NCBI GenBank assembly: GCA_963170055.1
Contig: CAUJGJ010000453.1
Span: 1-64,000 of the forward strand
Origin: Halisarca cf. caerulea
Taxonomy: Eukaryota; Porifera; Demospongiae; Chondrillida; Halisarcidae
Direction of reading: 5' to 3'
DNA length: 64,000 bases
Within the stretch, counting starts at the first letter, position 1; every line of letters begins with the position of its first letter. Positions 1 through 10,965 of this stretch are shown here, in pieces. A program made the position numbers and the translations under genes. Below the pieces are notes generated by a model. The model worked only from the letters and a program-made list of their open reading frames with translations. It was not told the origin of the DNA and made no database searches.

Positions 1-342
1 GTCTGAGTAGTGTCAGTGTTCAGGTGTCCAGCAGCTGACTGGCGCCCGTGGTACTCGTTGTGTAGGATGTAATGGTTCCACAGCCCTGAAGTCTTGCCCG
101 CTCGAGTAGCCAGTCCACCCTGTCCATCAATTGATCTGTTCAAAGTGGCACCTCCCAGTGATGTCTAGTCTGGATCCCCTTCTGATGATTCCACAGATGC
201 AACTGATCTGACGGTAGACTTGTCACAGCCTGGCTTAATTTTTGGGGCATGATGTACCTCCCCGTCCTCGTCGGATGCCCTGGGCACACAAGTTAGTTGT
301 GTGGCAAAGAGAGGTACAAGAATGACTGCTATTTATAGCTAT
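1..342. repeat. Dispersed/duplicated segment, copy 1 (cut by window start)
   Basis: This segment matches 1868-2104. Two blocks are shared: one around the CTCGAGTAG motif (about 45-118 here, 1910-1983 in the other copy) and one from about 219 to 342, which contains a very well conserved stretch of roughly 100 bases ending in a GAGAGGTACAAGAATG-like motif. About 100 bases between the blocks (119-218) are missing from copy 2, which also lacks 5 bases (AATTT) near 237. On the plus strand the first block is open up to a TAG shared by both copies (residues ending ALKSC.LE). On the minus strand the second block looks like the end of an intron followed by an exon (see 165-279). It could be a duplicated gene end or an old transposable element; I do not recognise the family. 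Confidence 0.75.
165..279 (-). other. Possible terminal coding exon (unproven)
   Basis: Read on the minus strand, a CTAAC branch-point-like motif and a pyrimidine-leaning stretch lead to a CAG acceptor at about 280-282. From 279 an open frame of 37 codons runs to a TAG at 165-167. Its predicted product is acidic and serine-rich, beginning near ASDEDGEVHH and ending SSEGDPD. No start codon is expected if it is a last exon. Against it: the second copy (near 1995-2037) has the same acceptor and first codons, but a 5-base deletion shifts the frame to an early stop, so coding is not conserved between copies. I recognise no domain. Confidence 0.15.
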
Positions 343-505
343 CCTGCATGTGACAATTACATAGCTACCATTTAATTTTACATATTATGACACTATTTGG
401 TTGGTTCTCTAATATTTTTTGGTGTTATATATATTCACAAACTCAACTCATTAGGTTTGTCTATATATGCTAGGATATTATGCATTTGATTGATCTACTC
501 AGTTG
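343..505. other. AT-rich spacer, nothing recognised
   Basis: This short AT-rich stretch lies between the end of dispersed copy 1 and the TTAA of the MITE. I see no open frame, repeat or RNA fold in it. Confidence 0.5.
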
Positions 506-1178
506 TTAACACTTTCACTGGTGGGCATTAAATCAATTATGCAACCCCTTCCCGGTGACCGATTTTTGGGTTGTGTTTCCAATTCTACATGCACTCCGAT
601 GTTTGTTTGTAACAGCGCCATTTTTCAAAAATCCCCTTAGCAACCTATATCATGTGATAGCCCAAGAAATTCTGCATTATATGACATAAGATTTAAGCTT
701 GTGCTAATCTATACGTGTGCGTGAGCTTCCTCAAAAATGGACGGTAGCGAAAAACGTTTTTTTTCGTCGTTTTGAATTGATTTGTAATGGCAAATACCAA
801 GAAAGGGAAAGGAGACCAGCTTGCTACCCGTAGCTGAACTACAAACGTTGCCATAAGGTCCAGATCTGTCAGAAAGAACGGTATTATTGTATATACACGT
901 ACACCGACTTATCTTTCAAACTCAGATTTACATACAAATATGAGGTACGCAGTAAAAGTATTATCTTTTTGCGCTCTTTCCCTCTATGTTCTGTGAATGT
1001 TTCATCGAACGTTAAGACTAGGTTGTTTTCTAGAAAGTAAGCAACTTTAGAAGGAATTTGAGTTTATGGTACAGCATTGATACTCGTACAGAAAGTCGGG
1101 CCACTATAGTGGCCTTCACCGAAATCATTTGACCTGTTTTTGGGCCACTACAGTGGCCTTCACTGGTGAAAGTGTTAA
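506..1178. mobile_element. piggyBac-like MITE with TTAA target duplication
   Basis: TTAA at 506-509 and at 1175-1178 bracket a 665-bp body with inverted ends. The left end reads CACTTTCACTGGTG; the right end, read inward on the other strand, reads CACTTTCACCAGTG. With TTAA included, 16 of 18 terminal bases match. TTAA target duplication and ends beginning CAC or CCC are hallmarks of the piggyBac superfamily. No transposase-sized frame is present, so this is a non-autonomous copy that would need a transposase from elsewhere. The right end carries two subterminal palindromes (1099-1114 and 1143-1158). Superfamily assignment rests on the TTAA and end pattern only. Confidence 0.68.
1099..1158. 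repeat. Two subterminal 16-bp palindromes in the MITE
   Basis: GGCCACTATAGTGGCC at 1099-1114 is a perfect 16-base palindrome. A copy with one change, GGCCACTACAGTGGCC, sits at 1143-1158, exactly 44 bases on. Both are followed by TTCAC. Together with the nearby terminal repeat they form a repeated subterminal block at the right end only, as expected of transposase-binding or hairpin-forming sites. That role is inferred. Confidence 0.85.
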
Positions 1179-1867
1179 ATTGAACTAAGTTTCACTAGTA
1201 TGCAGACTGAGATTGATTGCATGGTATTTATACAATGGGTAGTTGCCATGTACAGTAGTTGGTTCACTTGTTCAGTAGCTGGTTGGTGCACCACACCCAA
1301 AACAATGCTATAGGACCCCACATGGGTCCAATGCAGCAATACAAACTCACAAGATAACTTGTATTTTTGTTAAGTACAGCCAATACAGGCTTACTGCATA
1401 TTCTCTAAAGATTTGTCACACCTATGGATAGTTTCACAAAAATTTCCTTTGACAAGAAGTAGAATTTACGTAGAATTGTTTTCCAGAACCTATACCTAGG
1501 GTAACCCTAGAATGGCTGATGAAACTTTGGAGTCAAAGAACGAATACTTAGGCTATTACAAACATATACGAACGTACATGGTTATAATAATCTCAATTGT
1601 AGTGAAAAGAACATTAAAGTGCAACTCTTTGGTATACAGTTTGCAAGTTTTGAGGGGTATGTATATCTATAGCTCATCACATTGTTATCCCTAGCTGCTA
1701 TTTTGTCGGTAACACTCAGCAGTATACCTACCCCAACAGAACAAAAACAGCAAATAATCCAAAGCACAGAAAGAATCATTGTAAAAATTGCAAAACTTGA
1801 ACCTGGTTCTAAAGTATATTTTCTGTTGAAAGGTTTGAAAGCATGGTGGTGGTCGCTTTGTGGGGTA
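1179..1867. other. Non-repetitive spacer, no supported gene
   Basis: AT-rich sequence between the MITE and dispersed copy 2. One plus-strand frame opens with an ATG at 1682 and runs 98 codons to the TAG at 1976-1978. Its start is hydrophobic (MLSLAAILSVTLSS) and could pass for a signal peptide, but the C-terminal third lies inside the dispersed repeat and no domain is recognisable. I do not call it as a gene. Nothing else stands out. Confidence 0.5.
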
Positions 1868-2104
1868 GCTGTACAGTTACAGGATGCTCAACATCAGTGG
1901 ATGGGCATCCGTACGCATGGTACTCGATGTGTAGGACGTAATAGTTTCACTGCCCTGAAATCCTGCCTGCTCGAGTAGTCAGCACCTTGTCACAGCCTGG
2001 CTTTTGGGGCATGATGTACCTCCCCGTCCTCGTCGGATGCCCTGGGCACACAAGTTAGTTGTGTGGCAAAGAGAGGTACAAGAATGATTGTTATTTGTAG
2101 CTAT
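1868..2104. repeat. Dispersed/duplicated segment, copy 2
   Basis: This matches 1-342 with two deletions relative to copy 1: about 100 bases at the junction near 1984, and 5 bases near 2001. The block from about 1985 to 2104 is nearly identical to copy 1, whereas the block at about 1905-1983 differs at about 11 positions in 70 bases without any gap. This uneven divergence suggests either selection or partial gene conversion on the right-hand part. The plus-strand TAG after CTCGAG is kept. Copy 2 ends near 2104, where similarity stops. Confidence 0.75.
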
Positions 2105-2736
2105 ATATAATACTAGAGAACAAAGTTTTTTATATTAGACAACACAACAAAGTTTTTGACAATGGTGCATGGTTTCATCAAATTTTAGCAATATTTTGAC
2201 ACAATCCAAGGATGGCAGAATTACTGAGTGCCAAACTTTTAGTGGATATAATGGTTCCAGTCTGACCGACTCCAAAATAATTGCGCAATATCCAAGTTTG
2301 TCATGATTATTTTTAGTATTTTCACAAGAGCATTATAAGTGACCTTAAGACCATTCATCATGTTCTGTTAATATAATCCAGTAAAGCACGGCAGCACATT
2401 TTGGCTTTATTTCCACTCTAGTATAACAATCGTTTGAGGTAAACCAATGTAACTACTACCAGGGGAACATAATACTGTGAAACATCTATAGACCACATTA
2501 ACTGCCATCCCTGCTAATTCACCATAAATTGACAGTAAGGCTATATGTGAAGTGTATGTTTTGGCAATGACTTGGTGCTAGAAGATCGGATTGTAAACTG
2601 TATGAAGTGAAAAAAAGTTTCAAATGTTATGACGAAGTTATAGTCACAATTAATTTTTAGCACTTATCTCGAATTATATGCACCTACACACAAACATACC
2701 CAAGTACACTCATAAACAAGTGCTACAGATTTAAGA
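2105..2736. other. AT-rich spacer, nothing recognised
   Basis: Roughly 630 bases without a convincing open frame or internal repeat, apart from a short AACAAAGTTTTT direct repeat near 2117-2156. It separates the dispersed copy from the TG-rich tandem block. Confidence 0.5.
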
Positions 2737-3429
2737 GTTTATATAGTACATTTGTGGATCTTTGAAAATAAAACGGGGAACCCTTATGGTATAGGGAATG
2801 CATGTGAATTTTGTATATCATACACTTCTCTGTAGGGAAATATGTGTGTGCGTGTGTACATATATATGTGGTGTGCTTGTGTGTGTGTGTGTACATGTGT
2901 CTGTGCATGTGCATGTGAGTGTGTATGTAATACGTAGGTGACTACAATTTGACTAGTGGATAGTGTGTCATACATTATTCCCTAGAGAATTGCGTATCAT
3001 TCCCGCAATGATTTCTGCTATCTGCGATTCATCATGGCTTATTCAATGAGTGTTTATATAGTACATTTGTGGACCTTTGAAAGAGAAACAGGGGGAACCC
3101 TTATGATATAGGGAATGTGTATACACACGTGTGTGTGTCTATGTGCATGTGAGTGTCTATTTAATACGTAAATGACTACAATTTGAGCTGTGGATAGTGT
3201 GTCATACATTATTTCCTAGAGAATTGTGTATCACCCGCAATGATTTCGGCTATCTTCGATTCATCATGGCTTATTCAGCGAGTGTTTAATGTAGTACATT
3301 TGTGAACCTTTGATAATGAAACAGAGGAAACAATTATGGTATAGGGAATGCATGTGAATTTTGTATATCGTACACTTCTCTGTAAGTAATTATGTGTATG
3401 CGTATGTACGTATATGTGGTGTGCGCGCG

Positions 3430-3467
<38 letters not shown>

Positions 3468-3798
3468 CATGTGCATGTGTGTGTGTATGTTCATGTGAGT
3501 GTCTATTTAATACATAAGTGACTACAATTTGACTAGTGGATACTGTGTCATACAGTATTCCCTAGAGAATTGTGTATCATTCCCGTAATGCTTTCTGCTA
3601 TCTGCGATTCATCATGGCTTATTCAGCGAGTGTTTATGTAGTACATTTGTGGACCTTTGAAAATGAAAAAGGGGGAACCCTTATGGTATAAGAAATGCAT
3701 GTGAATTTTGTATATCGTACACTTCTTTGTAGGGAATTATGTGTGTGCGTGTGTGCGTATATGAGGTGTGTGTGTGTACATGTGTCTGTGCATGTGCA
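2737..3798. repeat. Tandem complex repeat with TG-rich cores (four units)
   Basis: Four head-to-tail units begin with GTTTA followed by a TAGTACATTTGTG-type motif, at 2737, 3052, 3284 and 3632. The spacings are 315, 232 and 348 bases. Each full unit holds, in order: a leader with an AACCCTTATGGTATAGG-like motif, an alternating TG/CG/TA core, then a tail ending CATGGCTTATTCA. Unit 2 has lost much of the core, while unit 3 has an expanded TG run. Unit 4 breaks off inside its TG core, exactly where the 104-bp satellite begins (3798/3799). The length differences lie in the simple-repeat core, consistent with slippage. Confidence 0.9.
3391..3490. repeat. Alternating purine-pyrimidine tract (Z-DNA-prone)
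   Basis: From 3419 to 3490 purine and pyrimidine alternate without a break for 72 bases, including GTGCGCGCGC at 3421-3430 and a long TG run. The preceding 28 bases (3391-3418) alternate as well, in the opposite phase, with the switch at the GG of 3418-3419. CG- and TG-alternating DNA is the classic Z-forming sequence under negative supercoiling. Whether it forms here is inference. Confidence 0.85.
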
Positions 3799-3980
3799 CT
3801 GAAGTGCTGTGGGCGTACTTGTGTAGTTTTGGATACACTGGTGCTAATACCAATATTTGATACTAGCACCACGCATATTCCCAGTATACACGCATGAAGT
3901 TACTGAAATACTGTGGGCTTATTTTTGTACTGTTGGATATGGTGGTTCTAAGACCAATATTTGGTACTAGCACCACGCAC

Positions 3981-4080
3981 ATTCCCACACATGAAGTTTC
4001 TGAAGTGTTGCGGGCATATCTTTATAGTGTTAAATACGCTGGTGTTAAGACCAATATTTGGCATTAGCACCACGCACTTT
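3981..4080. repeat. Shortened edge-type monomer
   Basis: The usual CCCAGTGGACACACATG is cut to CCCACACATG, a loss of about 8 bases. The following monomer has the distinctive changes TGTTGCGGGCATATC and GTTAAATACGC. The same pattern recurs at 4972-5060 and, 58 kb away, at 62739-62820. See the separate finding. Confidence 0.75.
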
Positions 4081-4648
4081 CCCAGTGGAAGCACATTAAG
4101 TTTCTGTAGTGCTGTGGGAATATTTGTGTAGTGTTGGATATGGTGGTTCTAAGAACAATATTTGGCACTAAAACCACGCACATTCCCAGTGGACACAATT
4201 GAAGTTTATGAAGTGCTGTGGGCATATTTGTGTAGTGTTGAATATGGTGGTTCTAAGACCAAAATTTGGCACTAGCACCATGCACATTCCCAGTCCGCAC
4301 GCATGAAGTTTCTGAAGCGCTGTGGGCGTATTTGTGTAGTGTTGGATATGCTGGTGCTAATACAAATATTTGGCATTAGCACCACGCACATTCCCAGTGG
4401 AAGCACATTAAGTTTCTATAGTGCTGTAGGATATTTGTGTAGTGTTGGATATATTGGTTCTAAGACCAATATTTGGCACTAGCACCACGCACATTCCCAG
4501 TGGACACACATGAGGTTTTTAAAGTGCTGTGGGCGTATTTGTGTAGTGTTGGATACGCTGGTGCTAATACCAATATTTGGCACTAGCACCACGCACATTC
4601 CAAGTAGACACGCATGAAGTTTCTGAAGTGCTGTGGACGTATTTTTGT

Positions 4649-4921
4649 ACTGAACACCTTCCAATTTGTAATGCACAATTCCATTATGAAATATTCAGCC
4701 AAGGATCCACAAATTTGCAAACCCAAGAAGATCAAAGGGAAGATCAAAGGAGTTGTTTTGTGTTTGCCTATTCAAAACACAAAACAATGTAGCTGTAAAC
4801 AACTTTTACAGTGGAGTTACAGCTGGTACAGCTGCTATCTCTAAGGGTTTGCAAATTTGTGGATCCTAGGCTGTAATATTTCATAATGGAATTGTGCATT
4901 GCATAATGGAAGGTGTTACTG
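4649..4921. mobile_element. Foldback MITE inserted in a satellite monomer
   Basis: A 265-bp body at 4653-4917 interrupts a monomer and is flanked by ACTG on both sides (4649-4652 and 4918-4921). Removing the body plus one ACTG restores the normal monomer motif TTTTTGTACTGTTGGAT. The ends form long inverted repeats of about 72 bases: left arm 4653 to about 4725, right arm about 4846-4917. They begin AACACCTTCCA and run inward to ACAAATTTGCAAACCC, with few mismatches. A 4-bp target duplication is known for Chapaev- and Sola-type elements among others, but the end sequence does not settle the family. No transposase is present. It is the only clear transposon insertion in 60 kb of satellite. Confidence 0.88.
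4753..4787. repeat. Internal 13-bp hairpin of the foldback element
   Basis: TTGTTTTGTGTTT at 4753-4765 and its exact reverse complement AAACACAAAACAA at 4775-4787 are separated by 9 bases. This lies in the centre of the foldback element, between the long terminal arms. Confidence 0.9.
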
Positions 4922-7900
4922 TTGGATATGGTGGTTCTAAGACAAATATTATGTACTAGCACCACGCACATTCCCACACATGGAGATTCTGAAGTGTTGC
5001 AGGCATATCTGTGTAGTGTTAAATATGCGGAAGCTAAGACCAATATTTGGCATTAGCACCGCGCACATTCCCAGTGGGCACACATGAAGTTTCTAAAGTG
5101 CTGTGGGTGTATTTTTTCAGAGTTGGAGATGGTAGTTCTAAGACCAAAATTTGGCACTAGCACCACGCACATTCCCAGTTGACACACATGAATTTTCTGA
5201 AGGGTTATGGGCATATTTGTGTAGTGTTGGGTATGGTGGTTCTCAGACCAATATTTGGTACTAGCACCACGCACATTGTAAGTGGATACACATGAAGTTT
5301 CTGAAGTGCTGTGGGCGCATTTGTGTATGGTTGAATATGCTGGTGATTAGACCAATACTTGGCACTTTTAACCACGTACATTCCCAGTGGATATGCTGTT
5401 GCTAATACCAATATTTGGCACTATCACCACTCACACTCACAGTCGACACACATGAAGTTTCTGAAAAGCTGTGGGCGTATTTGTGTAGGGTTGGATATGG
5501 TGGTTCTAAGACCAATATTTGGCACTAGCACCACGCACATTCCCAGTGGACACACTTGAAGTTTCTGAAGTGCTGTGGGTGTATTTGTGTAGTGTTGGAT
5601 ACACTGGTGCTAACACCAATATCTGGCACTAGCACCACACACATTCGTAGTAGACACACATGAAGTTTCTGAAGTACTGTGGGCGTATTTTTGTACTATT
5701 GGATATGGTGGTTCTAAGACCAATATTTGGTACTAGCACCACGCACATTGTCAGTGAATACGCATAAAGTTTCTGAAGTGCTGTGAGCGTATTTGTATGG
5801 GGTTTAATATGCTGGTGATTAGACCAATGTTTGGCACTAGCATCACACACATTCCCAGTGGACACACATGAAGTTTCTGAAGTGCTGTGGGTGTATTTGT
5901 GTAGTGTTGCATACGCTGGTGCTAATACAAATATTTGGTACTAGCACCACGCACATTCAACGTGGACACACATTAAGATTCTGAAGTGCTGTGGGCGTAT
6001 TTTTGTAGTGTTGGATACGTTGGTGCTAATACCAAAATTTGGCACAAGGACCACGCACATTCGCAGTACACATACATGAAGATTCTGAAGTTTAGTGGGC
6101 GTATTTGTGTACTGTTGGATATGGTGGTTCTAAGACCAATATTTGGTACTAGCACCACACACATTGTCAGTGGATATACATGTAGTTTCTGAAGTGCTGT
6201 GGACGTATTTGTGTAGTGTTCGATATGCTGTTGCTAATACCAATATTTGGCACTAGCACCACTCACACTCACAGTGGACACGCATGAAGTTTCTGAAGGG
6301 CTGTGGGCGTATTTGTGTAGTGTTCGATATAGTGGTTCTAATACCAAAATTTGCCACTACCACCATGCACATTCCCAGTAGACACACAAAGTTTCTGAAC
6401 TGCTGTGGGCGTATTTGTGTACTATTAGATATGCTGGTGCTCATACAAATATTTGGCACTAGCACCACGCACATTCAACGTGGACACACATTAAGATTCT
6501 GAAGTGCTGTGGGCGTATTTTTGTAGTGTTGGATACGCTGGTGCTAATACCAATATTTGGCACAAGCACCACGCACATTCCCAGTACACATGCATGAAGA
6601 TTCTGAAGTATAGAGGGCGTATTTGTGTACTGTTGGATATGGTGGTTCTAAGACCAATATTTGGTACTAGCACCACGCACATTGTCAGTGGATATACATG
6701 TATTTTCTGAAGTGCTGTGGACGTATTTGTGTAGGGTTTCATACGCTGGTGCTAATACAAATATTTGGTACTAGCACCACGCACATTCAACGTGGACACA
6801 CATTAAGATTCTGAAGTGCTGTGGGCGTATTTGTGTAGGGTTGGATACGCTGGTGCTAATACCAATATTTGGCACAAGGACCACGCACATTCACAGTACA
6901 CATACATGAAGATTCTGAACTTTGGTGGGCGTATTTGTGTAGTGTTGGATATGGTGGTTCTAAGACCAAAATTTGGCACTAGCACCATGCACATTCCCAG
7001 TGCACACCCATGAAGTTTCTGAAGTGCTGTGGGCGTATTTGTGTAGTGTTGGATATGGTGGTTCTAAGAGCAATATTTGGCACTAGCACCATGCACATTC
7101 CCAGTGCAAATGCATGAAGTTTCTGAAGTGCTGTGGGCGTATTTGTGTAGTGTAAGATATGGTGGTTCTAAGAGCAATATTTCGCACTAGCACCATGCAC
7201 ATTCCATGTGCACCCGCATGAAGTTTCTGAAGAGCTGTTGGAGTTTTTGTGTGCTATTGGAAATGCTGATGCTATTACAAATATTTGGTATTAGCACCAC
7301 GCACTTTCCCAGTGGAAGCACATTAAGTTTCTGTAGTGCTGTGTGCATATTTGTGTACTGTTGGATATGGTGGTTCTAAGACCAATATTTGGCATTAGCA
7401 CCACGCACATTCCCAGTGGACACACATGAAGTTTCTGAATTGCTGTGGGCGTATTTGTGTAGTGTTGGATATTCTGGTGCTAATACCAATATTTGGCATT
7501 AGCACCACGCACATTCTTAGTGGACACACATGAGGTATCTGATGAGCTGTGGGTGTATCTGTGTAGTGTTGGCTATGGTGTTTCTGAGACCAATATTTGG
7601 CACTAGCACCTCGCACATTGTCAGTGGATACACATGAAGTTTCTGAAGTGCTATGGGCATATTTATATAGTGTTGAATGTGCTGGTGATTAGACCAATAT
7701 TTGGCAATAGCACCACGCACATTCTCAGTGGACACACATGAAGTTTCTGAAGTGCTGATGTTGTATTTGTGTAGTGTTGGATATGGTGGTTCTAAGACCA
7801 ATATTTGGCACTAGCACCTCGCACATTGTCAGTGGATACACATGAAGTTTCTGAAGTTCTCAGGGTTTATTTGTGTATTGTTGGATATGGTGGTTCTAAG

Positions 7901-10900
7901 ACCAAAGTTTGGCACTAGCACCATGCACATTCCCAGTGCACACGCATGACGTTTCTGAAGAGCTGTGGGCGTATTTGTGTATTGTTGGATATGGTGGTTC
8001 TAAGACCAATATTTGGCACTAGCACTACGCACATTCTCAGTGGACACACATGAAGTTTCTGAAGTGATGTGGGCGTATTTGTGTAGTGTTGAATATACTG
8101 GTGCTATTACCAATATTTGGCAATGGCACCACGCTCATTCTCAGTGGACACACATGAAGTTTCTGAAGAGCTGTGGGTGTATTTGTGTAGTGTTGGATAT
8201 AGTGGTTCTACGACCAAAATTTGGCACTAGCGCCATGCACATTCCCAGTGCACACAAATGAAGTTTCCGAAGTGCTGTGGGCGTTTTTGTGTACTATTGG
8301 ATATGCTGGTGCTTGTACAAATATTTGGCACTAGCACCACGCACATTCCTAGTGGACACACATGAGGTATCTGAATAGCTATGGGTGTATATGTGTAGTG
8401 TTGGATATGGTGGTTCTCAGACCAATATTTGGTACTAGCACCACGCATATTGTCAGTGGATACACATGAACTTTCGGAACTGCTATGTGCGTATTTGTGT
8501 AGTGTTGCATATGCTGGTGATTAGACCAATATTCGGCACTAGCACCACGCATATTCCCAGTGGACACACATGAAGTTTCTGAAGTGCTGTGGGCGTATTT
8601 GTGTAGTGTTGCATATGCTGTTGCTAATACCAATATTTGTTACTAGCACCGCGCATATTGTCAGTGGATACACATGAAGTTTCTAAAGTGCTGCTTACAT
8701 ATTTGTGTAGTGTTGAATATGCTGATGCTAAATTCAATATTTGGTACTAGCACCACGCACATTCCCAGTGGACACACATGAAGTTTCTGAATTGCTGTGG
8801 GTGTATTTGTGTAGTGTTGGATGTGGTTTTTGTAAGACAAATATTTGCCACTAGCACCATGCACATTCCCAGTGCACACGCATGACGTTTCCGAAGTGCT
8901 GTGGGCGTTTTTGTGTACTCTTGGATATGCTGGTGCTTATACAAATATTTGGCACTAGCACCACGCACATTCCTAGTGGACACACATGAGGTATCTGAAG
9001 AGCTGTGGGTGTATCTGTGTAGTGTTGGATATGGTGGTTTTCTGACCAATATTTGGTACTAGCACCACGCATATTGTCAGTGGATATACATGTAGTTTCT
9101 GAAATGCTATGGGTGTATTTGTGTAGTGTTGCATATGCTGGTGATTAGACCAATATTCGGCACTAGAACAATGCATATTGCCAGTGGACACACATGAAGT
9201 TTCTGAAGTGCTGTGGACGTATTTGTGTAGTGTTGGATATGGTGGTTCTAAGACCAAAATTTTTTACTACCACCACGCACATTCTCAGTGGACACACATG
9301 AAGTTTCTGAACTGCTGCGGGCGTATTTGTGTAGTGTTAAATATGCTGGTGCTAATAGCAATATTTGGTACTAGCACCATGCACATTCCTCGTGGACACA
9401 CAAGAGGTATCTGAAGAGCTGTGGGTGTATCTGTGTAGTGTTGGATATGATGGTTCTCAGACCAATATTTGGTACTAGCACCTCGCACATTCCCAGTGGA
9501 CACACATGAAATTTATGAAGTGCTGTGGGCATATTTGTGTGGTGTTGAATATGGTTGTTCTAAAACCAATATTTGGCAATAGCACCACGCACATTCCCAG
9601 TGGACACACATGAAGTTTCTGAATTGCTGGGGGTGTATTTGTGTAGTTTTGGATATGGTGGTTCTAAGACCAAAATTTGGCACTAGCACCATGCACATTC
9701 CCAGTGCACACGCATGAAATTTCTAAAGTGCTGTGGGCGTTTTTCTGTATTATTACATATACTGGTGCTAATACAAATATTTGGCAATAGCACCACGCAC
9801 ATTCCCATTGGACACACTTGAAGTTTCTTAATTGCTGTGGGTGTATTTGTGTAGTGTTGGATATGGTGGTTCTAAGACCAATATTTGGTACTAGCACCAT
9901 GCACATTCCCAGTGGACACACATGAAGTTTCTGAATTGCTGTGGGCGTATTTGTGTAGTGTTGGATATGGTGGTTCTAAAACCAATATTTGGCTATAACA
10001 CCACGCACATTCCCAGTGGACACACATGGAGTTTCTGAATTGCTGTGCGTGTATTTGTGTAGTTTTGTATATGGTGGTTCCAAGACCAAAATTTGGCACT
10101 AGCACCATGCACATTCCCAGTGCACACGCATGAAGATTCTAAAGTGCTGTGGGCGTTTTTCTGTATTATTGCATATACTGGTGCTCATACAAATATTTGG
10201 TACTAGCACCATGCACATTCCCAGTGGACATACATGAAGTTTCTGAATTGCTGTGGGTGTATTTGTGTAGTGTTGGATATGGTGGTTCTAAGACCAATAT
10301 TTGGCACTAGCACCATGCATATTCCCAGTGCACACGCATGAAGTTTCTGAAGTACTGTGGGCGTTTTTGTGTACTATTGGATGTGCTGGTGCTAATACAA
10401 ATATTTGGCGTTAGCACCACGCACATTCGTAGTGGAAGCACATTCAGTTTTTGATTTGCTGTGGGTGTATTTGTGTAGTGTTGGATATAGTGATTCTCAG
10501 ACCAATATTTGGCACTAGCACCATGCACATTCCCAGTACACACGCATGAAGTTTCTGACGTGCTGTGGGCGTTTTTGTGTAGTGTTGAATATGGTGGTTC
10601 TAAGACCAAAATTTGGCACTAGCACCATGCACATTCCCAGTGCACACGCATGAAGTTTCTGAACTGCTGTGGGCGTATTTGTGTAGTGTTGAATATGCTG
10701 GTGCTAGTACCAATATATGGCAATAGCACCACTCTCATTCCCAGTGGACACACATGAAGTTTCTGAAGTGCTGTGGGTGTATTTGTGTATTGTTTTGGTA
10801 TGGTGGTTCTAAGACCAAAATTTGGCACTAGCACCAGGCACATTCTCAATGGACACATGAAGTTTCTGAACTGCTGCAGGCGTATTTGTGTAGCGTTGAA

Positions 10901-10939
10901 TATGTTGGTGCTAATACCGGAATTTGGCACCAGCACCAT

Positions 10940-10965
10940 GCTCATTCCCAGTGCTGTGGGTTTAT
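10940..10965. repeat. Monomer junction with about 27-bp deletion
   Basis: The sequence passes directly from ATTCCCAGTG to CTGTGGG, omitting the usual GACACACATGAAGTTT and CTGAAGTG segment. AGTG is present at both edges of the missing part, consistent with a microhomology or slippage deletion. Confidence 0.75.

Noticed and set aside
1682..1978. 98-codon plus-strand frame with a signal-peptide-like start
   Set aside because: No recognisable domain, its end lies in a duplicated segment, and copy 1 has an in-frame stop shortly upstream of the matching part. It is kept only as a note in the spacer entry.
2723..2975. Histidine/threonine-rich minus-strand frames over the TG tracts
   Set aside because: These are translations of simple TG/CA repeats.
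4689..4865. Plus-strand frames across the foldback element as a small gene
   Set aside because: They lie within inverted repeat arms and have no domain; the element is explained as a non-coding MITE.
5986..6192. Short plus-strand frames of 60-80 codons throughout the array
   Set aside because: They are the same periodic artefact on the other strand; they start and stop at the same monomer positions and decay with monomer divergence.
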